Shown here: piece after piece, positions 8,414 to 17,973 of the stretch
Layout of the letters: each line of letters opens with the position of its first letter
How positions within the stretch are numbered: the first letter of the stretch is position 1
NCBI RefSeq assembly: GCF_030055425.1
Contig: NZ_JASFYE010000006.1
Location: 1-64,000, forward strand
DNA length: 64,000 bases
From: Methanothermobacter sp.
Lineage (GTDB): Archaea > Methanobacteriota > Methanobacteria > Methanobacteriales > Methanothermobacteraceae
Direction: 5' to 3'
Notes under the pieces: model-generated
The model's input: only the letters and a program-made list of their open reading frames with translations
What the model was told of the DNA's origin: nothing
Databases searched by the model: none
Position numbers and translations under genes: made by a program

Positions 8414-8611
8414 ATGATAGAAAAGATGGAGCTCACCATGACAAATGGCACGGTACACCACTTCAAGAGGGGGGAGTTTGGGGTGGAAAATATAAAGGTT
8501 GATAAGGAGAAGTGCTTTATACTGGTGAGCTTCTCTGAGAGGGAGTTCGGTAAAAGGGAGATAATAATACCCCTGCAGAACGTTGAAAAGTGCGAATACC
8601 TCCTAAGGTAA
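8414..8611 (+). CDS. small hypothetical protein
   Basis: This 65-residue protein is of no family I recognise. It is charged and predicted mostly beta (KMELTMTNGTVHHFKRG, FILVSFSEREFGKREIIIP), and ends in ECEYLLR-like residues. It has no membrane segment or signal peptide. Expression signals are good: TTATAAATA at about 8369-8377, a predicted transcription start near 8403, and GGTG eight bases before ATG 8414. Its stop is immediately followed by the convergent end of dph5 at 8612. The upstream direct repeat suggests that it is regulated. Confidence 0.6.
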   Translation: MIEKMELTMTNGTVHHFKRGEFGVENIKVDKEKCFILVSFSEREFGKREIIIPLQNVEKCEYLLR

Positions 8612-9406
8612 TCAGATTATCCTTCCCTCCACAATGGAGCGGGGCGCGCCTGCAACCTCAACAAGGTACTCGGCCTCCATGAAGTGGAGTCCGGCGGGAA
8701 CAATAAGGCAGTGAAGTGGATCCCCAAAGTCTTCCTTAAGAAGTGAGGATATTGCATCGGCCCTCACAAGGGGTCTTTCAGAACCTGCCCTTGCAATTAC
8801 AACTGCCAGGGTTTTTTCATTGATTGTGTCATCACCAAGTTTCTCTGATGCCCGCAGCAGGTATTCAAGGCCCTCATTTGCAGTCATGTACCTCCTTTTA
8901 TGGGCCTCTATATCAAGGAGCACCAGTGAATGGGAATCCCTCTCAAGATTATCCTTTATATTAACGTAGGGGGATGTTGGGAAGTAATTTTCTGATATGA
9001 AGGGTACTGTGATTATCCTCCCGAACTTGTAGGCCTGCAGCCCTGCAAGGCCCGGTGCAGCGGATATTATTGATGATGCATGAATGACCCTTGTCTCTAT
9101 GCCCCTCCTCCTTGCGTCCAGGATCATTTCTGTATGGGTGGTTGCAACGAGGGGGTCCCCCGGGACAAGGAGTGCAACATCGGATTTTTCTGCCTCAACA
9201 AGTGGTATTCTTTCCTCCTCAATTTCCTCCCTGCGCAGTATAGTTATATCCTTACCTGTTAACTCCTCAATTGCAGATAAACTGGCCCCCTGAAGGATTG
9301 CGGTGTAGAATTCGGCGTATACCCTGCTGCAGGCCTTTAAGGCCTTCAGACCCTTAACTGATATATCATTCTCATCGTAAAGTCCAAGTCCAATTATGTA
9401 AAGCAT
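8612..9406 (-). CDS. dphB: diphthine synthase
   Basis: This enzyme trimethylates the modified histidine of elongation factor 2 on the way to diphthamide, using SAM. The 264-residue protein is a tetrapyrrole-methylase-fold enzyme. It opens with MLYIIGLGLYDENDIS and contains ALLVPGDPLVATTH and HASSIISAAPGLAGLQ, both typical of Dph5/DphB. I moved the start to ATG 9406, which has GGTGTGAG directly upstream and gives the family's usual N-terminus; an upstream GTG at 9421 would add five residues. The nearby gene Trm5 is divergent. Confidence 0.92.
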   Translation of the reverse strand: MLYIIGLGLYDENDISVKGLKALKACSRVYAEFYTAILQGASLSAIEELTGKDITILRREEIEEERIPLVEAEKSDVALLVPGDPLVATTHTEMILDARRRGIETRVIHASSIISAAPGLAGLQAYKFGRIITVPFISENYFPTSPYVNIKDNLERDSHSLVLLDIEAHKRRYMTANEGLEYLLRASEKLGDDTINEKTLAVVIARAGSERPLVRADAISSLLKEDFGDPLHCLIVPAGLHFMEAEYLVEVAGAPRSIVEGRII

Positions 9407-9492
9407 CTCACACCCTCTCATAAATCATAACGTTATATAATGTTTCAGAAAAACCAGTATATAAGTGGCTTAAACTGTAAAGGAAGTTCACC

Positions 9493-10557
9493 ATGAAGGG
9501 TTTAAAGGTTCCAAAGAAGAAGGCCAATGATATAATCAGGATTTTAACTGAGAGGTCTCTCCTTAACAGGGATTACAGGATAAAGAGGGATGAAAGCCAT
9601 GTTTACATACCGGTGATCGACGCCGGGGTTGCAGGGGAATTTGATGATGTTGAGGTCATCGATGATGTTTTTGAGAGAGGTAAACGCTCCCCGAGAAGTT
9701 TTACTGATATGCTGAAATCCAGGATCCCTGAGGACGCACTTGCATCCATCAGACGGTCCTTTGATATAATAGGGGATACTGTTATCCTTGAAATACCTGA
9801 GGAGCTCCATGAGTACAGGCATGCAATAGGTGAGGCCGCCCTTAAATTCACTGGGCGGAGTGCCGTGTACATGAAGAGGAGTGGGGTGAAGGGTGTTACA
9901 AGGACCAGGGACCTTGAACTCATTGCAGGTTCTCAGGTATCTGAAACCGTCCATAGGGAGTACGGGAGCCGCATAAAGGTTGATATAAGGAGTGTTTACT
10001 TCAGCCCACGTCTTGCCAATGAGAGGGAGATTGTTGCCAGGCAGGTGAAGGAGGGGGAGGTTGTTCTTGACATGTTTGCAGGTGCCGGGCCCTTTGCAGT
10101 TGCAGTTGCAAGGCATGGAAAGGCATCCAGGATATACGCCGTTGACATAAACCCCGCTGCTGTCGGTTACATCAGAGAAAATGCCCATTTGAACCGGGCA
10201 GAGGATATCATAGTCCCTGTTGAGGGTGATGTGAGGGAGTTCCTGAAGGATAAGGAGTGCTTTGCAGACCATGTGATCATGAACCTCCCGGGAAGTGCCT
10301 GCGAATTTCTTGATGACGCCATCAGGGCTGTCAGGGATGGGGGAGTCATACACTACTATGAATTTTCAAGGGACTTCGAAACCCCTGTGAAACGCCTGAT
10401 GGACGCCGCGGCACCCTTCAAAGTGGAGATACTGGATAGGAGAAGGGTGAAGTCAAGGAGTCCAGGTGTGTGGCATATTGGTATCGACGCAAGAATAAAA
10501 AAAGATGTGAGATCAGAACGATCCAGCATACCCCATAATCATAAAACAAATAGCTGA
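9493..10557 (+). CDS. tRNA (guanine(37)-N1)-methyltransferase, Trm5 family
   Basis: The 354-residue enzyme uses SAM to methylate G37 next to the anticodon, which prevents frameshifting. The N-terminal part (to about 150) corresponds to the Trm5 D1/D2 tRNA-binding region. The catalytic domain follows, with a long upstream strand (VDIRSVYFSPRLANEREI), motif I VLDMFAGAGPFAVAVA, the acidic loop AVDINPAA, and the catalytic NLPG block in HVIMNLPGSA. The last 20 or so residues are a polar tail. It converges on mtnA with only two bases between stops. Confidence 0.88.
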   Translation: MKGLKVPKKKANDIIRILTERSLLNRDYRIKRDESHVYIPVIDAGVAGEFDDVEVIDDVFERGKRSPRSFTDMLKSRIPEDALASIRRSFDIIGDTVILEIPEELHEYRHAIGEAALKFTGRSAVYMKRSGVKGVTRTRDLELIAGSQVSETVHREYGSRIKVDIRSVYFSPRLANEREIVARQVKEGEVVLDMFAGAGPFAVAVARHGKASRIYAVDINPAAVGYIRENAHLNRAEDIIVPVEGDVREFLKDKECFADHVIMNLPGSACEFLDDAIRAVRDGGVIHYYEFSRDFETPVKRLMDAAAPFKVEILDRRRVKSRSPGVWHIGIDARIKKDVRSERSSIPHNHKTNS

Positions 10558-10559
10558 AA

Positions 10560-11489
10560 TCACAGGGGATCCATTATACCCTCCTCTGTTATGATGCCTT
10601 CTATAAGATCAGAGGGTACTATGTCAAATGCCGGGTTGATGACCTCTGTATTTTCCGGGGCTATCCTGCAGCCGCCATAATATAGGACCTCCTCGGGACT
10701 TCTCTCCTCTATCTCAACATCATAAATTGAATTTTCCCTGTCAAAGGTGCTGAGGGGTGCTGCAACGTAAAAGGGTACATTGAACCGTTCTGCTGAGAGT
10801 GCAACCATGAGTGACCCTATCTTGTTTGCCACACCACCCTCTGCCACACGGTCAGCGCCTATTATAACCTTATCTATCATTCCCCTCTGCATTAGGTACC
10901 CTGCTGCAACGTCTGCTATCAGTTTAACGGGTATGCCCTCCTGCTGCATCTCCCAGACACTCAAACGGGCACCCTGTCCCACGGGCCTTGTCTCATCACA
11001 TATAACCGTTATATTCTTTCCCTGATCCCTGGCGGCCCTCACAACACCCAGGGCCGTGCCGTAGTCAACACAGGCAAGGGCGCCTGCATTGCAGTGGGTT
11101 AAGATTGTATCGCCATCCTGGATTATGCTGGCCCCGTGAGCCCCTATGGCCCTGTTGGTCTTCATGTCCTCCCTGTAGATCTTCAGGGCCTCGTCAAGTG
11201 GGGACCTTGATTTCATTACACGGTCCACTGCCCAGAAAAGGTTCACTGCGGTTGGCCTTGATGACCTTATCTCCTCTGCAGCCCTTTCAGTGTCCTCTCC
11301 TGCAAGGTCGGCCAGGGCAACTCCAAATGCTGCTGTCACCCCAATGGCCGGGGCGCCCCTTACAACCATATTTTTTATTGCGTATATGACGTCCCGGTAG
11401 TTTTCACACTGAAAGTACTCCAGTGAATCGGGAAGTTTTCTCTGATCTATAAGGATGAGTCGGTTGTCCTTCCATTCCAGTGTCTTCAT
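10560..11489 (-). CDS. mtnA: methylthioribose-1-phosphate isomerase family protein
   Basis: The 309-residue eIF2B-like isomerase converts 5-methylthioribose-1-phosphate (in methanogens probably also 5-deoxyribose-1-phosphate from 5'-deoxyadenosine) to the ribulose form. This recycles the by-products of SAM and radical-SAM chemistry. Seen: VVRGAPAIGVTAAFG, the catalytic Cys block THCNAGALACVDYGTALG and the Asp block IGADRVAEGG. ATG 11489 is favoured over GTG 11498. It is the last gene of the long minus-strand run and follows nifB by 15 bases; nifB is itself a 5'-deoxyadenosine producer. Confidence 0.88.
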   Translation of the reverse strand: MKTLEWKDNRLILIDQRKLPDSLEYFQCENYRDVIYAIKNMVVRGAPAIGVTAAFGVALADLAGEDTERAAEEIRSSRPTAVNLFWAVDRVMKSRSPLDEALKIYREDMKTNRAIGAHGASIIQDGDTILTHCNAGALACVDYGTALGVVRAARDQGKNITVICDETRPVGQGARLSVWEMQQEGIPVKLIADVAAGYLMQRGMIDKVIIGADRVAEGGVANKIGSLMVALSAERFNVPFYVAAPLSTFDRENSIYDVEIEERSPEEVLYYGGCRIAPENTEVINPAFDIVPSDLIEGIITEEGIMDPL

Positions 11490-11504
11490 GGTTATCACGG
11501 GATT

Positions 11505-12371
11505 TCAGTAATGGCTCGCTGGTGTCATGTCAAGGTGCCTGTCAGCGCCCTTTTTACCTGGAATACCGTAGGCGTCTGCCCTGCACTGTGTGCAGGCCCT
11601 GAATACGGGTATTATCTTTTCAACCTCGTTCCTGACCCTCTCGATCTCCTCACAGGTTGGCCGTGGGTAGTCCTTCATCTCGCCCATCGGTATGAGTGGT
11701 ATAACGTTCATGAGGGAGGCTCCCCTCTTTTTAACCTCCCTTGCAATGTCAACTATGTGTTCATCGTTGAGGCCAGGTATGAGTACACTGTTGACCTTAA
11801 CAATTATCCCCTTCTCTGCAAGTTTCTCTATACCCTCAAGCTGATTCTTTGAGAGAACCTCAAAGGCCTCCCTTCCATGGTAGACCTTATCCTTGTAGAT
11901 AACAAAGGAGTATATCTTCTCACCTATGTCAGGGTCAATGGCGTTCACGGTTACTGTGACGGTGTTAACACCAATCTCTGCCAGTTCATCAGCCTTATCT
12001 GGAAGGAGCAGACCATTGGTGCTGAGGCATTTTAGAAGGTCCGGAAACTTCTTGCTGGCCTTTTTGAAGAACTCGAAGGTCTCCTCATTTGCAAGGGCAT
12101 CGCCGGGTCCTGCGACCCCTATTACACTTATGGGCATCTCGTCCTTAACCTTCTCAACGTGCTTTACTGCATCATCAGCGGTCATGATCCTTGCAGTGAC
12201 CCCTGGCCGGTTTTCGCATTCACTTATATCCCTTGTGCAGAACTTGCAGTGGATATTGCAGCGGGGTGCGATGGGCAGGTGGATCCTTCCAACCCTGTCG
12301 TGCAGTTTCTCATTGAAGCAGGGGTGGGCCTTTGTTATGTGGGCAAAGCGTGTCTGTCTCTGTTCAGGCAT
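11505..12371 (-). CDS. nifB: NifB, radical SAM Fe-S-C cluster synthase
   Basis: NifB fuses two [4Fe-4S] clusters with a carbide carbon and a ninth sulfur to make NifB-co (8Fe-9S-C, the L-cluster precursor). The 288-residue protein has only the radical SAM core and no NifX-like tail, as in characterised methanogen NifB. Seen: HPCFNEKLHD (Cys18), the radical SAM motif CNIHCKFC (Cys38, 42, 45), ECENRPGV (Cys52), and the C-terminal cluster site CTQCRADAYGIPGKKG. It starts 4 bases after mmp17 ends, inside the methanogenesis-marker operon; no other nif gene is in the window. Confidence 0.95.
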   Translation of the reverse strand: MPEQRQTRFAHITKAHPCFNEKLHDRVGRIHLPIAPRCNIHCKFCTRDISECENRPGVTARIMTADDAVKHVEKVKDEMPISVIGVAGPGDALANEETFEFFKKASKKFPDLLKCLSTNGLLLPDKADELAEIGVNTVTVTVNAIDPDIGEKIYSFVIYKDKVYHGREAFEVLSKNQLEGIEKLAEKGIIVKVNSVLIPGLNDEHIVDIAREVKKRGASLMNVIPLIPMGEMKDYPRPTCEEIERVRNEVEKIIPVFRACTQCRADAYGIPGKKGADRHLDMTPASHY

Positions 12372-12375
12372 GTTT

Positions 12376-12933
12376 TCACCTCATATCGTCTATTATCTCC
12401 CTGGCCTTTAAAATCCATTCATCCCTTAGCACCTCATCGGTACATACAAGGGCTATTATGTTATCCTCTGAAAGGTCCCTTATAACCCGAAATCCCTCGG
12501 GTATTATACGGAATATTGCATCGTATACCCTCTTCCTGAGGTTCATTGATGGGTCGTGGACCGTCATTTCGCTGATATCCGAGATGGGGTCCTCAACCAC
12601 CACCTCAAATCGGGATGGCTGCCGTACCCTGCCACGTCCCTGTGTCTCCCAGAGCCTTTCAAGTAGCTGTGGAAGGTACGTTTCGTCCCTTATCCTCAGG
12701 TGGACTGCTCCTGTGGCCTTATCAACCTCCATCTCAGCCATGTCCTCAAGGTAAATCGGCTCAGAGGTCCTCTGTGTCTTAACAGCTATGATGAAGACCG
12801 GCTCCCGGGGATCAACCCATATTTTCAGGTCATCCACGGCCCTTGCAAGCTGGAGATTCTGGAGAACCTGGCGGGCTATTATCTCATAGACCTCTGCACC
12901 CCTGGGGTCGTAGCACTCAACATTTATCCCCAT
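12376..12933 (-). CDS. mmp17: methanogenesis marker protein 17
   Basis: Mmp17 is a methanogen-specific protein associated with the ATP-dependent activation of methyl-coenzyme M reductase. The 185-residue sequence matches the family (opening MGINVECYDPRGAEVYEIIA, with FEVVVEDPISDISEMTVHDP). It is cytoplasmic; there is a single cysteine near the N-terminus and another in the C-terminal third. I chose ATG 12933 because GAGGGT lies seven bases upstream; the start at 12945 would overlap mmp15 and lacks a ribosome site. It sits between mmp15 and nifB. Confidence 0.82.
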   Translation of the reverse strand: MGINVECYDPRGAEVYEIIARQVLQNLQLARAVDDLKIWVDPREPVFIIAVKTQRTSEPIYLEDMAEMEVDKATGAVHLRIRDETYLPQLLERLWETQGRGRVRQPSRFEVVVEDPISDISEMTVHDPSMNLRKRVYDAIFRIIPEGFRVIRDLSEDNIIALVCTDEVLRDEWILKAREIIDDMR

Positions 12934-12934
12934 T

Positions 12935-14173
12935 TTAACCCTCACTGACGTCTTTCATTCCGGAAACAAGGAGGGCCGCTCCAACCGCACCTATATGCTG
13001 TGAATATGGGGGTACGATAACATCGATACCGCCCAGGATATCACTTACCGCCTTAACAAGGCCCTCTATAAGGGATGTTCCACCCACCTGTATGAGGGGT
13101 TCCCTCACATCTATCTCCTGGAGCTGCTGCTCATATACCTGTTCGGCCACCGAGTGGCATGCTGCGGCTGCTGCGTCCTCCCTTGAAACTCCCGCTGCAA
13201 GTGCGGTTACAAGGTCCTGTATACCAAAGACTATGCAGTAACTGTTGAGCATCGCCTTCCGGTAGTCCCCCTTCAGTGCAAGGCTTCCAAGTTCATCTAT
13301 CTCCACTCCAAGCCTCCTGGCTGTTATCTCCAGGAAACGCCCTGATGCACCGGCGCAGATACCCCCCATGGTGAAGTTGTCGGGTATGCCATCGTTGACG
13401 GTTATGACCTTGTTGTCCATACCACCTATATCAAGTACCGTTGCCTCCCCCTTCTGGTGGTCTGCAAGGAACACTGCACCCTTGGAGTTCACACTGAGCT
13501 CCTCCTGTATGAGGTCGGCCCCGTAATGTTTCCCTATGGTTAACCTGCCGTAACCCGTAACTCCTATCCCATCAAGGTCCTTCAGCGTGTAACCTGTACC
13601 TGCGAGGGCCTCCTCTATGCCCTTCTCTGCTGAGCCAAGGACATCTGTTGTGGGAAGCCATCCAGTCCCTATGACCTCGTTATCCTCCATCAACACTACC
13701 TTGGTGGTTGTTGAACCTGAATCGATTCCAAGGGTTAGGCCCTCCTGTTTCTCCCTTGCAAGTATGCTCTTCCTTGCCACTATTGTTGAGAGCGCCTCCA
13801 TACGTATGAAGAGCTCATCCGCCTTTGTTCTCTCTGTGAATGAGTAGGTTACAACTGGAAGCCTTGTGTTCTGCTGTATGAACCTCCTTATCTCATTCCT
13901 TACAAGGGCCCCCTCTGCACACCTGAAGCAGGTTGCTATGAAAACCGCGTCGGCATCTGTTTTGCCCTCAACGATTGACATTGCCCTTGCTATCATGAGT
14001 TTTATGCTTGAACTGGCACAGTTGAACCCAAATTTTTCATAGGCCTCGTCTATGTAGTCAAGGTCGGCCTCGGGGATCACTATTTCGGCCCCGAAAGTCC
14101 TCGCTGCCTTTTCAATTTCCTTCTGAACACCGCTGTAGTCGGTTCCGCATGAAATCTGGGCTATTTTAACCAT
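12935..14173 (-). CDS. mmp15: methanogenesis marker protein 15, BadF/HgdC-type ATPase
   Basis: The 412-residue protein is of the ASKHA-fold activator family, which in dehydratases and benzoyl-CoA reductases uses ATP hydrolysis to inject low-potential electrons from a bridging [4Fe-4S] cluster. Residues 1-145 are an extra N-terminal domain with Cys-containing [16 protein letters not shown]. The ATPase domain starts at about 148 ([16 protein letters not shown]) and includes [12 protein letters not shown], the cluster-binding [13 protein letters not shown] and GGTSLIEGL. It probably powers a reduction step in the MCR maturation system. ATG 14173 follows GGAGG and overlaps mmp5 by eight bases. 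Confidence 0.87.
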   Translation of the reverse strand: MVKIAQISCGTDYSGVQKEIEKAARTFGAEIVIPEADLDYIDEAYEKFGFNCASSSIKLMIARAMSIVEGKTDADAVFIATCFRCAEGALVRNEIRRFIQQNTRLPVVTYSFTERTKADELFIRMEALSTIVARKSILAREKQEGLTLGIDSGSTTTKVVLMEDNEVIGTGWLPTTDVLGSAEKGIEEALAGTGYTLKDLDGIGVTGYGRLTIGKHYGADLIQEELSVNSKGAVFLADHQKGEATVLDIGGMDNKVITVNDGIPDNFTMGGICAGASGRFLEITARRLGVEIDELGSLALKGDYRKAMLNSYCIVFGIQDLVTALAAGVSREDAAAAACHSVAEQVYEQQLQEIDVREPLIQVGGTSLIEGLVKAVSDILGGIDVIVPPYSQHIGAVGAALLVSGMKDVSEG

Positions 14174-14612
14174 TTTGAGCCTCCAGTTCGTCCAGGAATT
14201 TGTTTATCCTGTTAACCACATCTATTGTCTCTTCCCTTGTTGTGGGGTATTTCAGTTCAAGTGTGGGTATGCCCTTCTTTCTGAGCTGGAATACGCAGAG
14301 TTCATTGGTCCTTGCGCATCCTATGCATCCAAAACCAAATGGGGCCTCCTCCATTATTATGGCGGCATCTGCCTCCTCTATGAGGGGCCCGAGGATTGCC
14401 ATTCTCCCCCTCACACCTGAGGGAACCTCTATTGCCGCGTACTTCAGACCTTTTATCGGGTCCTCCTCGGTTATGTTGAAGGGTGGTGAATCGATTTCTG
14501 GGTCTGTAACCTTCTGTCTGATTTCTTTCTGGATTACAAGGGGCTCATGTCCCCTTCTTTCAACAAGATCTGCGAGTATAAGTGAATTTGGTGGAAATAT
14601 CGCTATCTTCAA
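14166..14612 (-). CDS. mmp5: methanogenesis marker protein 5
   Basis: The 148-residue methanogen-specific protein is of unknown chemistry. A cysteine-rich centre, [14 protein letters not shown] (about residues 93-106), suggests that it binds an Fe-S cluster or metal. The rest looks like a small Rossmann-type fold (opening [18 protein letters not shown], then [11 protein letters not shown]). The start is TTG 14612, which overlaps the stop of the DUF2111 gene in a TTGA arrangement. A purine-rich GGGGGG tract lies just upstream. The short overlaps on both sides indicate translational coupling within the marker operon. Confidence 0.82.
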   Translation of the reverse strand: MKIAIFPPNSLILADLVERRGHEPLVIQKEIRQKVTDPEIDSPPFNITEEDPIKGLKYAAIEVPSGVRGRMAILGPLIEEADAAIIMEEAPFGFGCIGCARTNELCVFQLRKKGIPTLELKYPTTREETIDVVNRINKFLDELEAQNG

Positions 14613-14980
14613 TAGAATTCCCCCCTGTCTCCCTCCTGGGGTCTTCTGGCTATTTCAACCATGTCTGTGAAGAGGCCCTTTGTGGCATCAACGATTCCCA
14701 CTGCACAGAGAACCTCGCCCTTCTCCTTCAGGGGTACCACGACCACGGGTATCCCCTTGTAGGGTCCCCTCTCAGGTGTCTCCCTTGCTATCTCACCTGA
14801 TTCAAGGACCTTTTCCAGTACCGGTCCGGTGTAGCTGTCATCGATCACCTTCCCGTCCTCTATTCGAAGACCCTTTGCTTCCCGGCTCCTTATTGTGAGG
14901 GGAAGACGACTTACAAGTTCATGTATACACATTCCAAGTTCCTTGAGTTCCTCTCCAGTGGATGATGAAGTTATTTTCAT
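14609..14980 (-). CDS. methanogen-specific protein, DUF2111-like
   Basis: The 123-residue protein occurs with marker genes in methanogens and I recall the family as DUF2111. It looks like a small PAS/GAF- or Roadblock-like sensor domain: an N-terminal helix with a Cys ([13 protein letters not shown]), then strands ([20 protein letters not shown]) and a C-terminal helix. There is no membrane segment. It is tightly packed between mmp6 and mmp5. The function is unknown; a ligand- or redox-sensing role is only inference from the fold. Confidence 0.65.
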   Translation of the reverse strand: MKITSSSTGEELKELGMCIHELVSRLPLTIRSREAKGLRIEDGKVIDDSYTGPVLEKVLESGEIARETPERGPYKGIPVVVVPLKEKGEVLCAVGIVDATKGLFTDMVEIARRPQEGDRGEFY

Positions 14981-14991
14981 TTCAATCAGCC

Positions 14992-15438
14992 CTATGTTTT
15001 CTGTCTGGATTTCAGACTCCTCTCAACTACATTGCGGAATTCATCAACAGAAACCTTCTCCTTTTTTTCGGGTTCGGCCTTCTGGGGCCTTTCAAGGGCC
15101 TCGCCCACGTATCCGAGTAGTTTGAATTCCTTTTCAAGCTGATGGTAACCCTCCCTTGCTGCCCCCCTGTGTCCTCTGCATCGCCTGGGGTCCCCTGGCG
15201 GAAACCCCCTCTCCTTTGTGAATATGTTGGCCGGGTCCAGGCTGCGTATTTTCCTCACAGCCTCCATCACAGCCTCTGTGTCCCCATGTACGAGAGCGCC
15301 GTAACATGTTGATTTTATGGTCAGTGGCAGTCCAAGGAGGTGGAGCCTCTGGACTAGTTCCGATGAGCTCAGCCTTGATGACGGCCCAAGTATTATCATC
15401 CTTGTTGATTCCTCATGGTTTTTTTCTTTCCCGGACAT
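14992..15438 (-). CDS. mmp6: methanogenesis marker protein 6
   Basis: The family-specific core is clear ([20 protein letters not shown] followed by [15 protein letters not shown]), with a polar C-terminal tail that ends in SLKSRQKT. The function is unknown; it belongs to the marker set present only in methanogens and relatives. Two starts are possible. ATG 15438 gives 148 residues and overlaps mmp3 by 26 bases. ATG 15399, just before the conserved IILGPSSRL, gives 135 residues and a GAGGA about ten bases upstream. I report the longer form. Start assignment is uncertain. Confidence 0.78.
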   Translation of the reverse strand: MSGKEKNHEESTRMIILGPSSRLSSSELVQRLHLLGLPLTIKSTCYGALVHGDTEAVMEAVRKIRSLDPANIFTKERGFPPGDPRRCRGHRGAAREGYHQLEKEFKLLGYVGEALERPQKAEPEKKEKVSVDEFRNVVERSLKSRQKT

Positions 15439-16954
15439 ACACCGTGTCCCCCTCTTTGAATTTTTCAACATTCTCAAGGCCCTCTGTGATTCTACCTATT
15501 ATGTTGGTGCCGTTGAATGGTTCCCCTGTTGGGCCATATTCATCGTTGTCCTCGAGTCTAACACCAACCATACCTATGTGTCTCCTTGACATGTTTGTTA
15601 TGCCAATGCTGCCCTTTTTAACGCAGTTTTCAGGTGTTTTCTCCGGTACAAGGCCCTTTGCCAGGGATCTGTCACCCTCAAACATCACCACCTTCATGCC
15701 AGGGAAGGCGAAGTGTACCTTGAGGGATCCAATGGGTGTGTCGATGAGGCCCGTGAGTCTGCGGAAGTACCATGATGACCTTGGCGCATCAGGGTCAAGT
15801 TCAACCTCCAGGATCTTATCGGCCTCTATGCCCACTGTTCTGACCCTTCCCTCCTTGAGTATGTCCATGGTGTAGGGTGGGTCCTGGGCAACAACTATTG
15901 CATCATCAAGCATTATGCCGTCCCTTATCTGCTCAACACCGTACCCTTTAAGGTATTCCTCTGCATCCTTCTGGGTCATGGATACCGTCATTATCCTGCC
16001 GGGTTCGCACTCCACCGTGATGTGGTCCCCTTCCCCTGCTATATCAACCAGTTCCATTCCATCTGTAACATTTCCTATGAGGTTGTGGGATGGTGTTGAA
16101 ACCCTGTCCTCCCTGTATATGTAAACCCTTCCGGCGCCCCTTCCAGTGTTTCGAAGGGTCACCGTACCCCGGTTTCTCTTTGCTATTTTTTCTGGATCCT
16201 TTTTTATTCCCTGAAGGGAGTAGAAACCTATGAATGAGTTGGCCTCATAGTCGACCCTCAGTTTCCCCTCCTCCACCATTGTGAAGAAGTGTTCAACAGA
16301 CTGGGGGGACTCGTGGGATGGTTTTACCTTAACGTAGGTGAATATCTGGTTTCCATCCTCAAGTGGTGTTTCAAGGTCTGTCACTGCGGCGCTCTCAACT
16401 ATGCTTTTTCTCTCAACAACTGGTTCAACCGACCTTATCACGTCACGGTCTGTCAGTCTCTCAATGGTTCTTCCCCCGCCGGTTACCCTTGCAAAAACAC
16501 CCCTGTTCTCATCTGGGGCGCCGTATACTGCTGAATGAGGGTCCCTGGAGATTATTATATGGGTTGAATCCGGGCTGAACCCTGAGAGGCTCATTATAAC
16601 CTCATTCTCGTCGTAGAAGAATTCCTTCCTTGACGGCTCCAGTTCTGTTTTCAGGGGTCCCATTGAAATCTCAGATGGGGTTGTCCACCTTATACGGAGG
16701 TCTTCGAGGTTGCTGTAGACCTCACGCCATGTCTCAACGATTTCAGGTGCTTCCTCTGGTAGCAGTTCAATCAGGATGCTTCCTGCTGTTGTTTTGATCC
16801 GGTATGTGTCTATTGTCCTTTCAAGTTCCCTTGTGCCGCTTATGAGGCCCACAAGGGCGCCTTCCACGTAGGGGGCTTCTGTAGCATCGATTGCATCCCT
16901 CACTGTGGCCCCCTCCGGGAGTTCAACCTCCACTCCATTAACCTTAACAAACAT
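15413..16954 (-). CDS. mmp3: methanogenesis marker protein 3
   Basis: This 513-residue protein of the UPF0288/marker 3 family is a component that co-purifies with the methyl-coenzyme M reductase activation system. It begins with a ubiquitin-like segment ([20 protein letters not shown]), and the long remainder contains two cyclophilin-like regions with similar ends ([20 protein letters not shown] and [20 protein letters not shown]). It is cytoplasmic and has very few cysteines. ATG 16954 has GGAGATCTG upstream. It is the longest gene of the marker operon and lies between mmp2 and mmp6. Confidence 0.88.
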   Translation of the reverse strand: MFVKVNGVEVELPEGATVRDAIDATEAPYVEGALVGLISGTRELERTIDTYRIKTTAGSILIELLPEEAPEIVETWREVYSNLEDLRIRWTTPSEISMGPLKTELEPSRKEFFYDENEVIMSLSGFSPDSTHIIISRDPHSAVYGAPDENRGVFARVTGGGRTIERLTDRDVIRSVEPVVERKSIVESAAVTDLETPLEDGNQIFTYVKVKPSHESPQSVEHFFTMVEEGKLRVDYEANSFIGFYSLQGIKKDPEKIAKRNRGTVTLRNTGRGAGRVYIYREDRVSTPSHNLIGNVTDGMELVDIAGEGDHITVECEPGRIMTVSMTQKDAEEYLKGYGVEQIRDGIMLDDAIVVAQDPPYTMDILKEGRVRTVGIEADKILEVELDPDAPRSSWYFRRLTGLIDTPIGSLKVHFAFPGMKVVMFEGDRSLAKGLVPEKTPENCVKKGSIGITNMSRRHIGMVGVRLEDNDEYGPTGEPFNGTNIIGRITEGLENVEKFKEGDTVYVRERKKP

Positions 16955-16964
16955 CAGATCTCCC

Positions 16965-17957
16965 TCATATTTTTTCTTCCATCACACCGGTTATGATGTC
17001 CCTTTCAAAGTCAAAGAGGACCCTTTCATCATTATCATGGACTAAGCAGAGTTTTCTGTCGGATACTATCTCCCCGACATCTGATGCTGTTATTCCAGCA
17101 GACTCAAGCAGTTCAATACATTCAGCAACATTTTCTGGGCGTGCTGTCAGCACAAAACCTGAGCCAGGGTACATTCGAAGCCAGTCCTCCCACTTAACTG
17201 ATCTGTTACGCGGTATTGATTCCAGTTCCACCCATGCACCCACATCCGATGCCTCAAGCAGCATCCCCAGTGTTCCCAGTGTCCCCGGATTACTTATATC
17301 CTTACCTGCAGTTACCAGGTTTCTTTCTGCAATGATGGACATTATCTCAATCTGGAACTGCACCTCCTCAGGTGTTTTATGGGTGGTTGTGTCCCAGTTC
17401 AGGAAAAAGGAGGGGTGTGGCCTTCCATCTAGGTCTATGCCCACTATAACCCTGTCACCGGGTTCTGCGTCACAGCTTGTTATGAGCGCATCCTCAGATG
17501 CTATACCTGCAATTGAAACATCAAGTGCATCGTAGGGTGTGTCAGGGTGCACGTGGCCCCCCACCATCGGGACCCCGAACTTCTCTGCCCCCTCCCTTAT
17601 ACCCTCCATTACACTGTAACAGGTCTCCCGTGAGTTAATTGAGAGAACATTGACCATGCCCACAGGTTTGCCGCCCATGGCTGCAATATCGTTAACATTA
17701 ACAAGCACAGAACAGTAACCGGCCCAGTGGGGGTCAGCCTCCATCAGACGCCCCCATATTCCATCTGCTGCCAGTAAAAGAAGTTTTCCGTCGCCGATCC
17801 TGATGGCCGATGCATCATCACCGTAACCGAGATGTGTTTTTCCCGAGACACTGAATGCATCATTAAGAATAGAAACTATGTTCCTTATTGGCCGTTTTCT
17901 TGTTACACCCTCAAAATTTTTAAGGGAATGGATGATATCATCTAAATCCAATTCCAC
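16965..17957 (-). CDS. mmp2: methanogenesis marker protein 2, AIR synthase-like
   Basis: The 330-residue protein is a PurM/ThiL/HypE/SelD-fold ATP-using enzyme. Seen: [20 protein letters not shown] (ATP/Mg site), [13 protein letters not shown] and [10 protein letters not shown], then the C-terminal domain PYPGSGFVL-like region ([14 protein letters not shown]). Family members phosphorylate or dehydrate acids, amides or thiols; the substrate here is unknown. The start is ambiguous: GTG 17957 touches GAGGT, whereas TTG 17951 would have it at five bases. It lies directly upstream of mmp3 in the operon. Confidence 0.82.
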   Translation of the reverse strand: MELDLDDIIHSLKNFEGVTRKRPIRNIVSILNDAFSVSGKTHLGYGDDASAIRIGDGKLLLLAADGIWGRLMEADPHWAGYCSVLVNVNDIAAMGGKPVGMVNVLSINSRETCYSVMEGIREGAEKFGVPMVGGHVHPDTPYDALDVSIAGIASEDALITSCDAEPGDRVIVGIDLDGRPHPSFFLNWDTTTHKTPEEVQFQIEIMSIIAERNLVTAGKDISNPGTLGTLGMLLEASDVGAWVELESIPRNRSVKWEDWLRMYPGSGFVLTARPENVAECIELLESAGITASDVGEIVSDRKLCLVHDNDERVLFDFERDIITGVMEEKI

Positions 17958-17973
17958 ACCTCTTTTTATCGGT

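Noticed and set aside
9544-10353. 269-codon minus-strand frame inside trm5
   Set aside because: It overlaps a well-supported Trm5 gene, has no recognised domain and a biased residue content typical of antisense frames.
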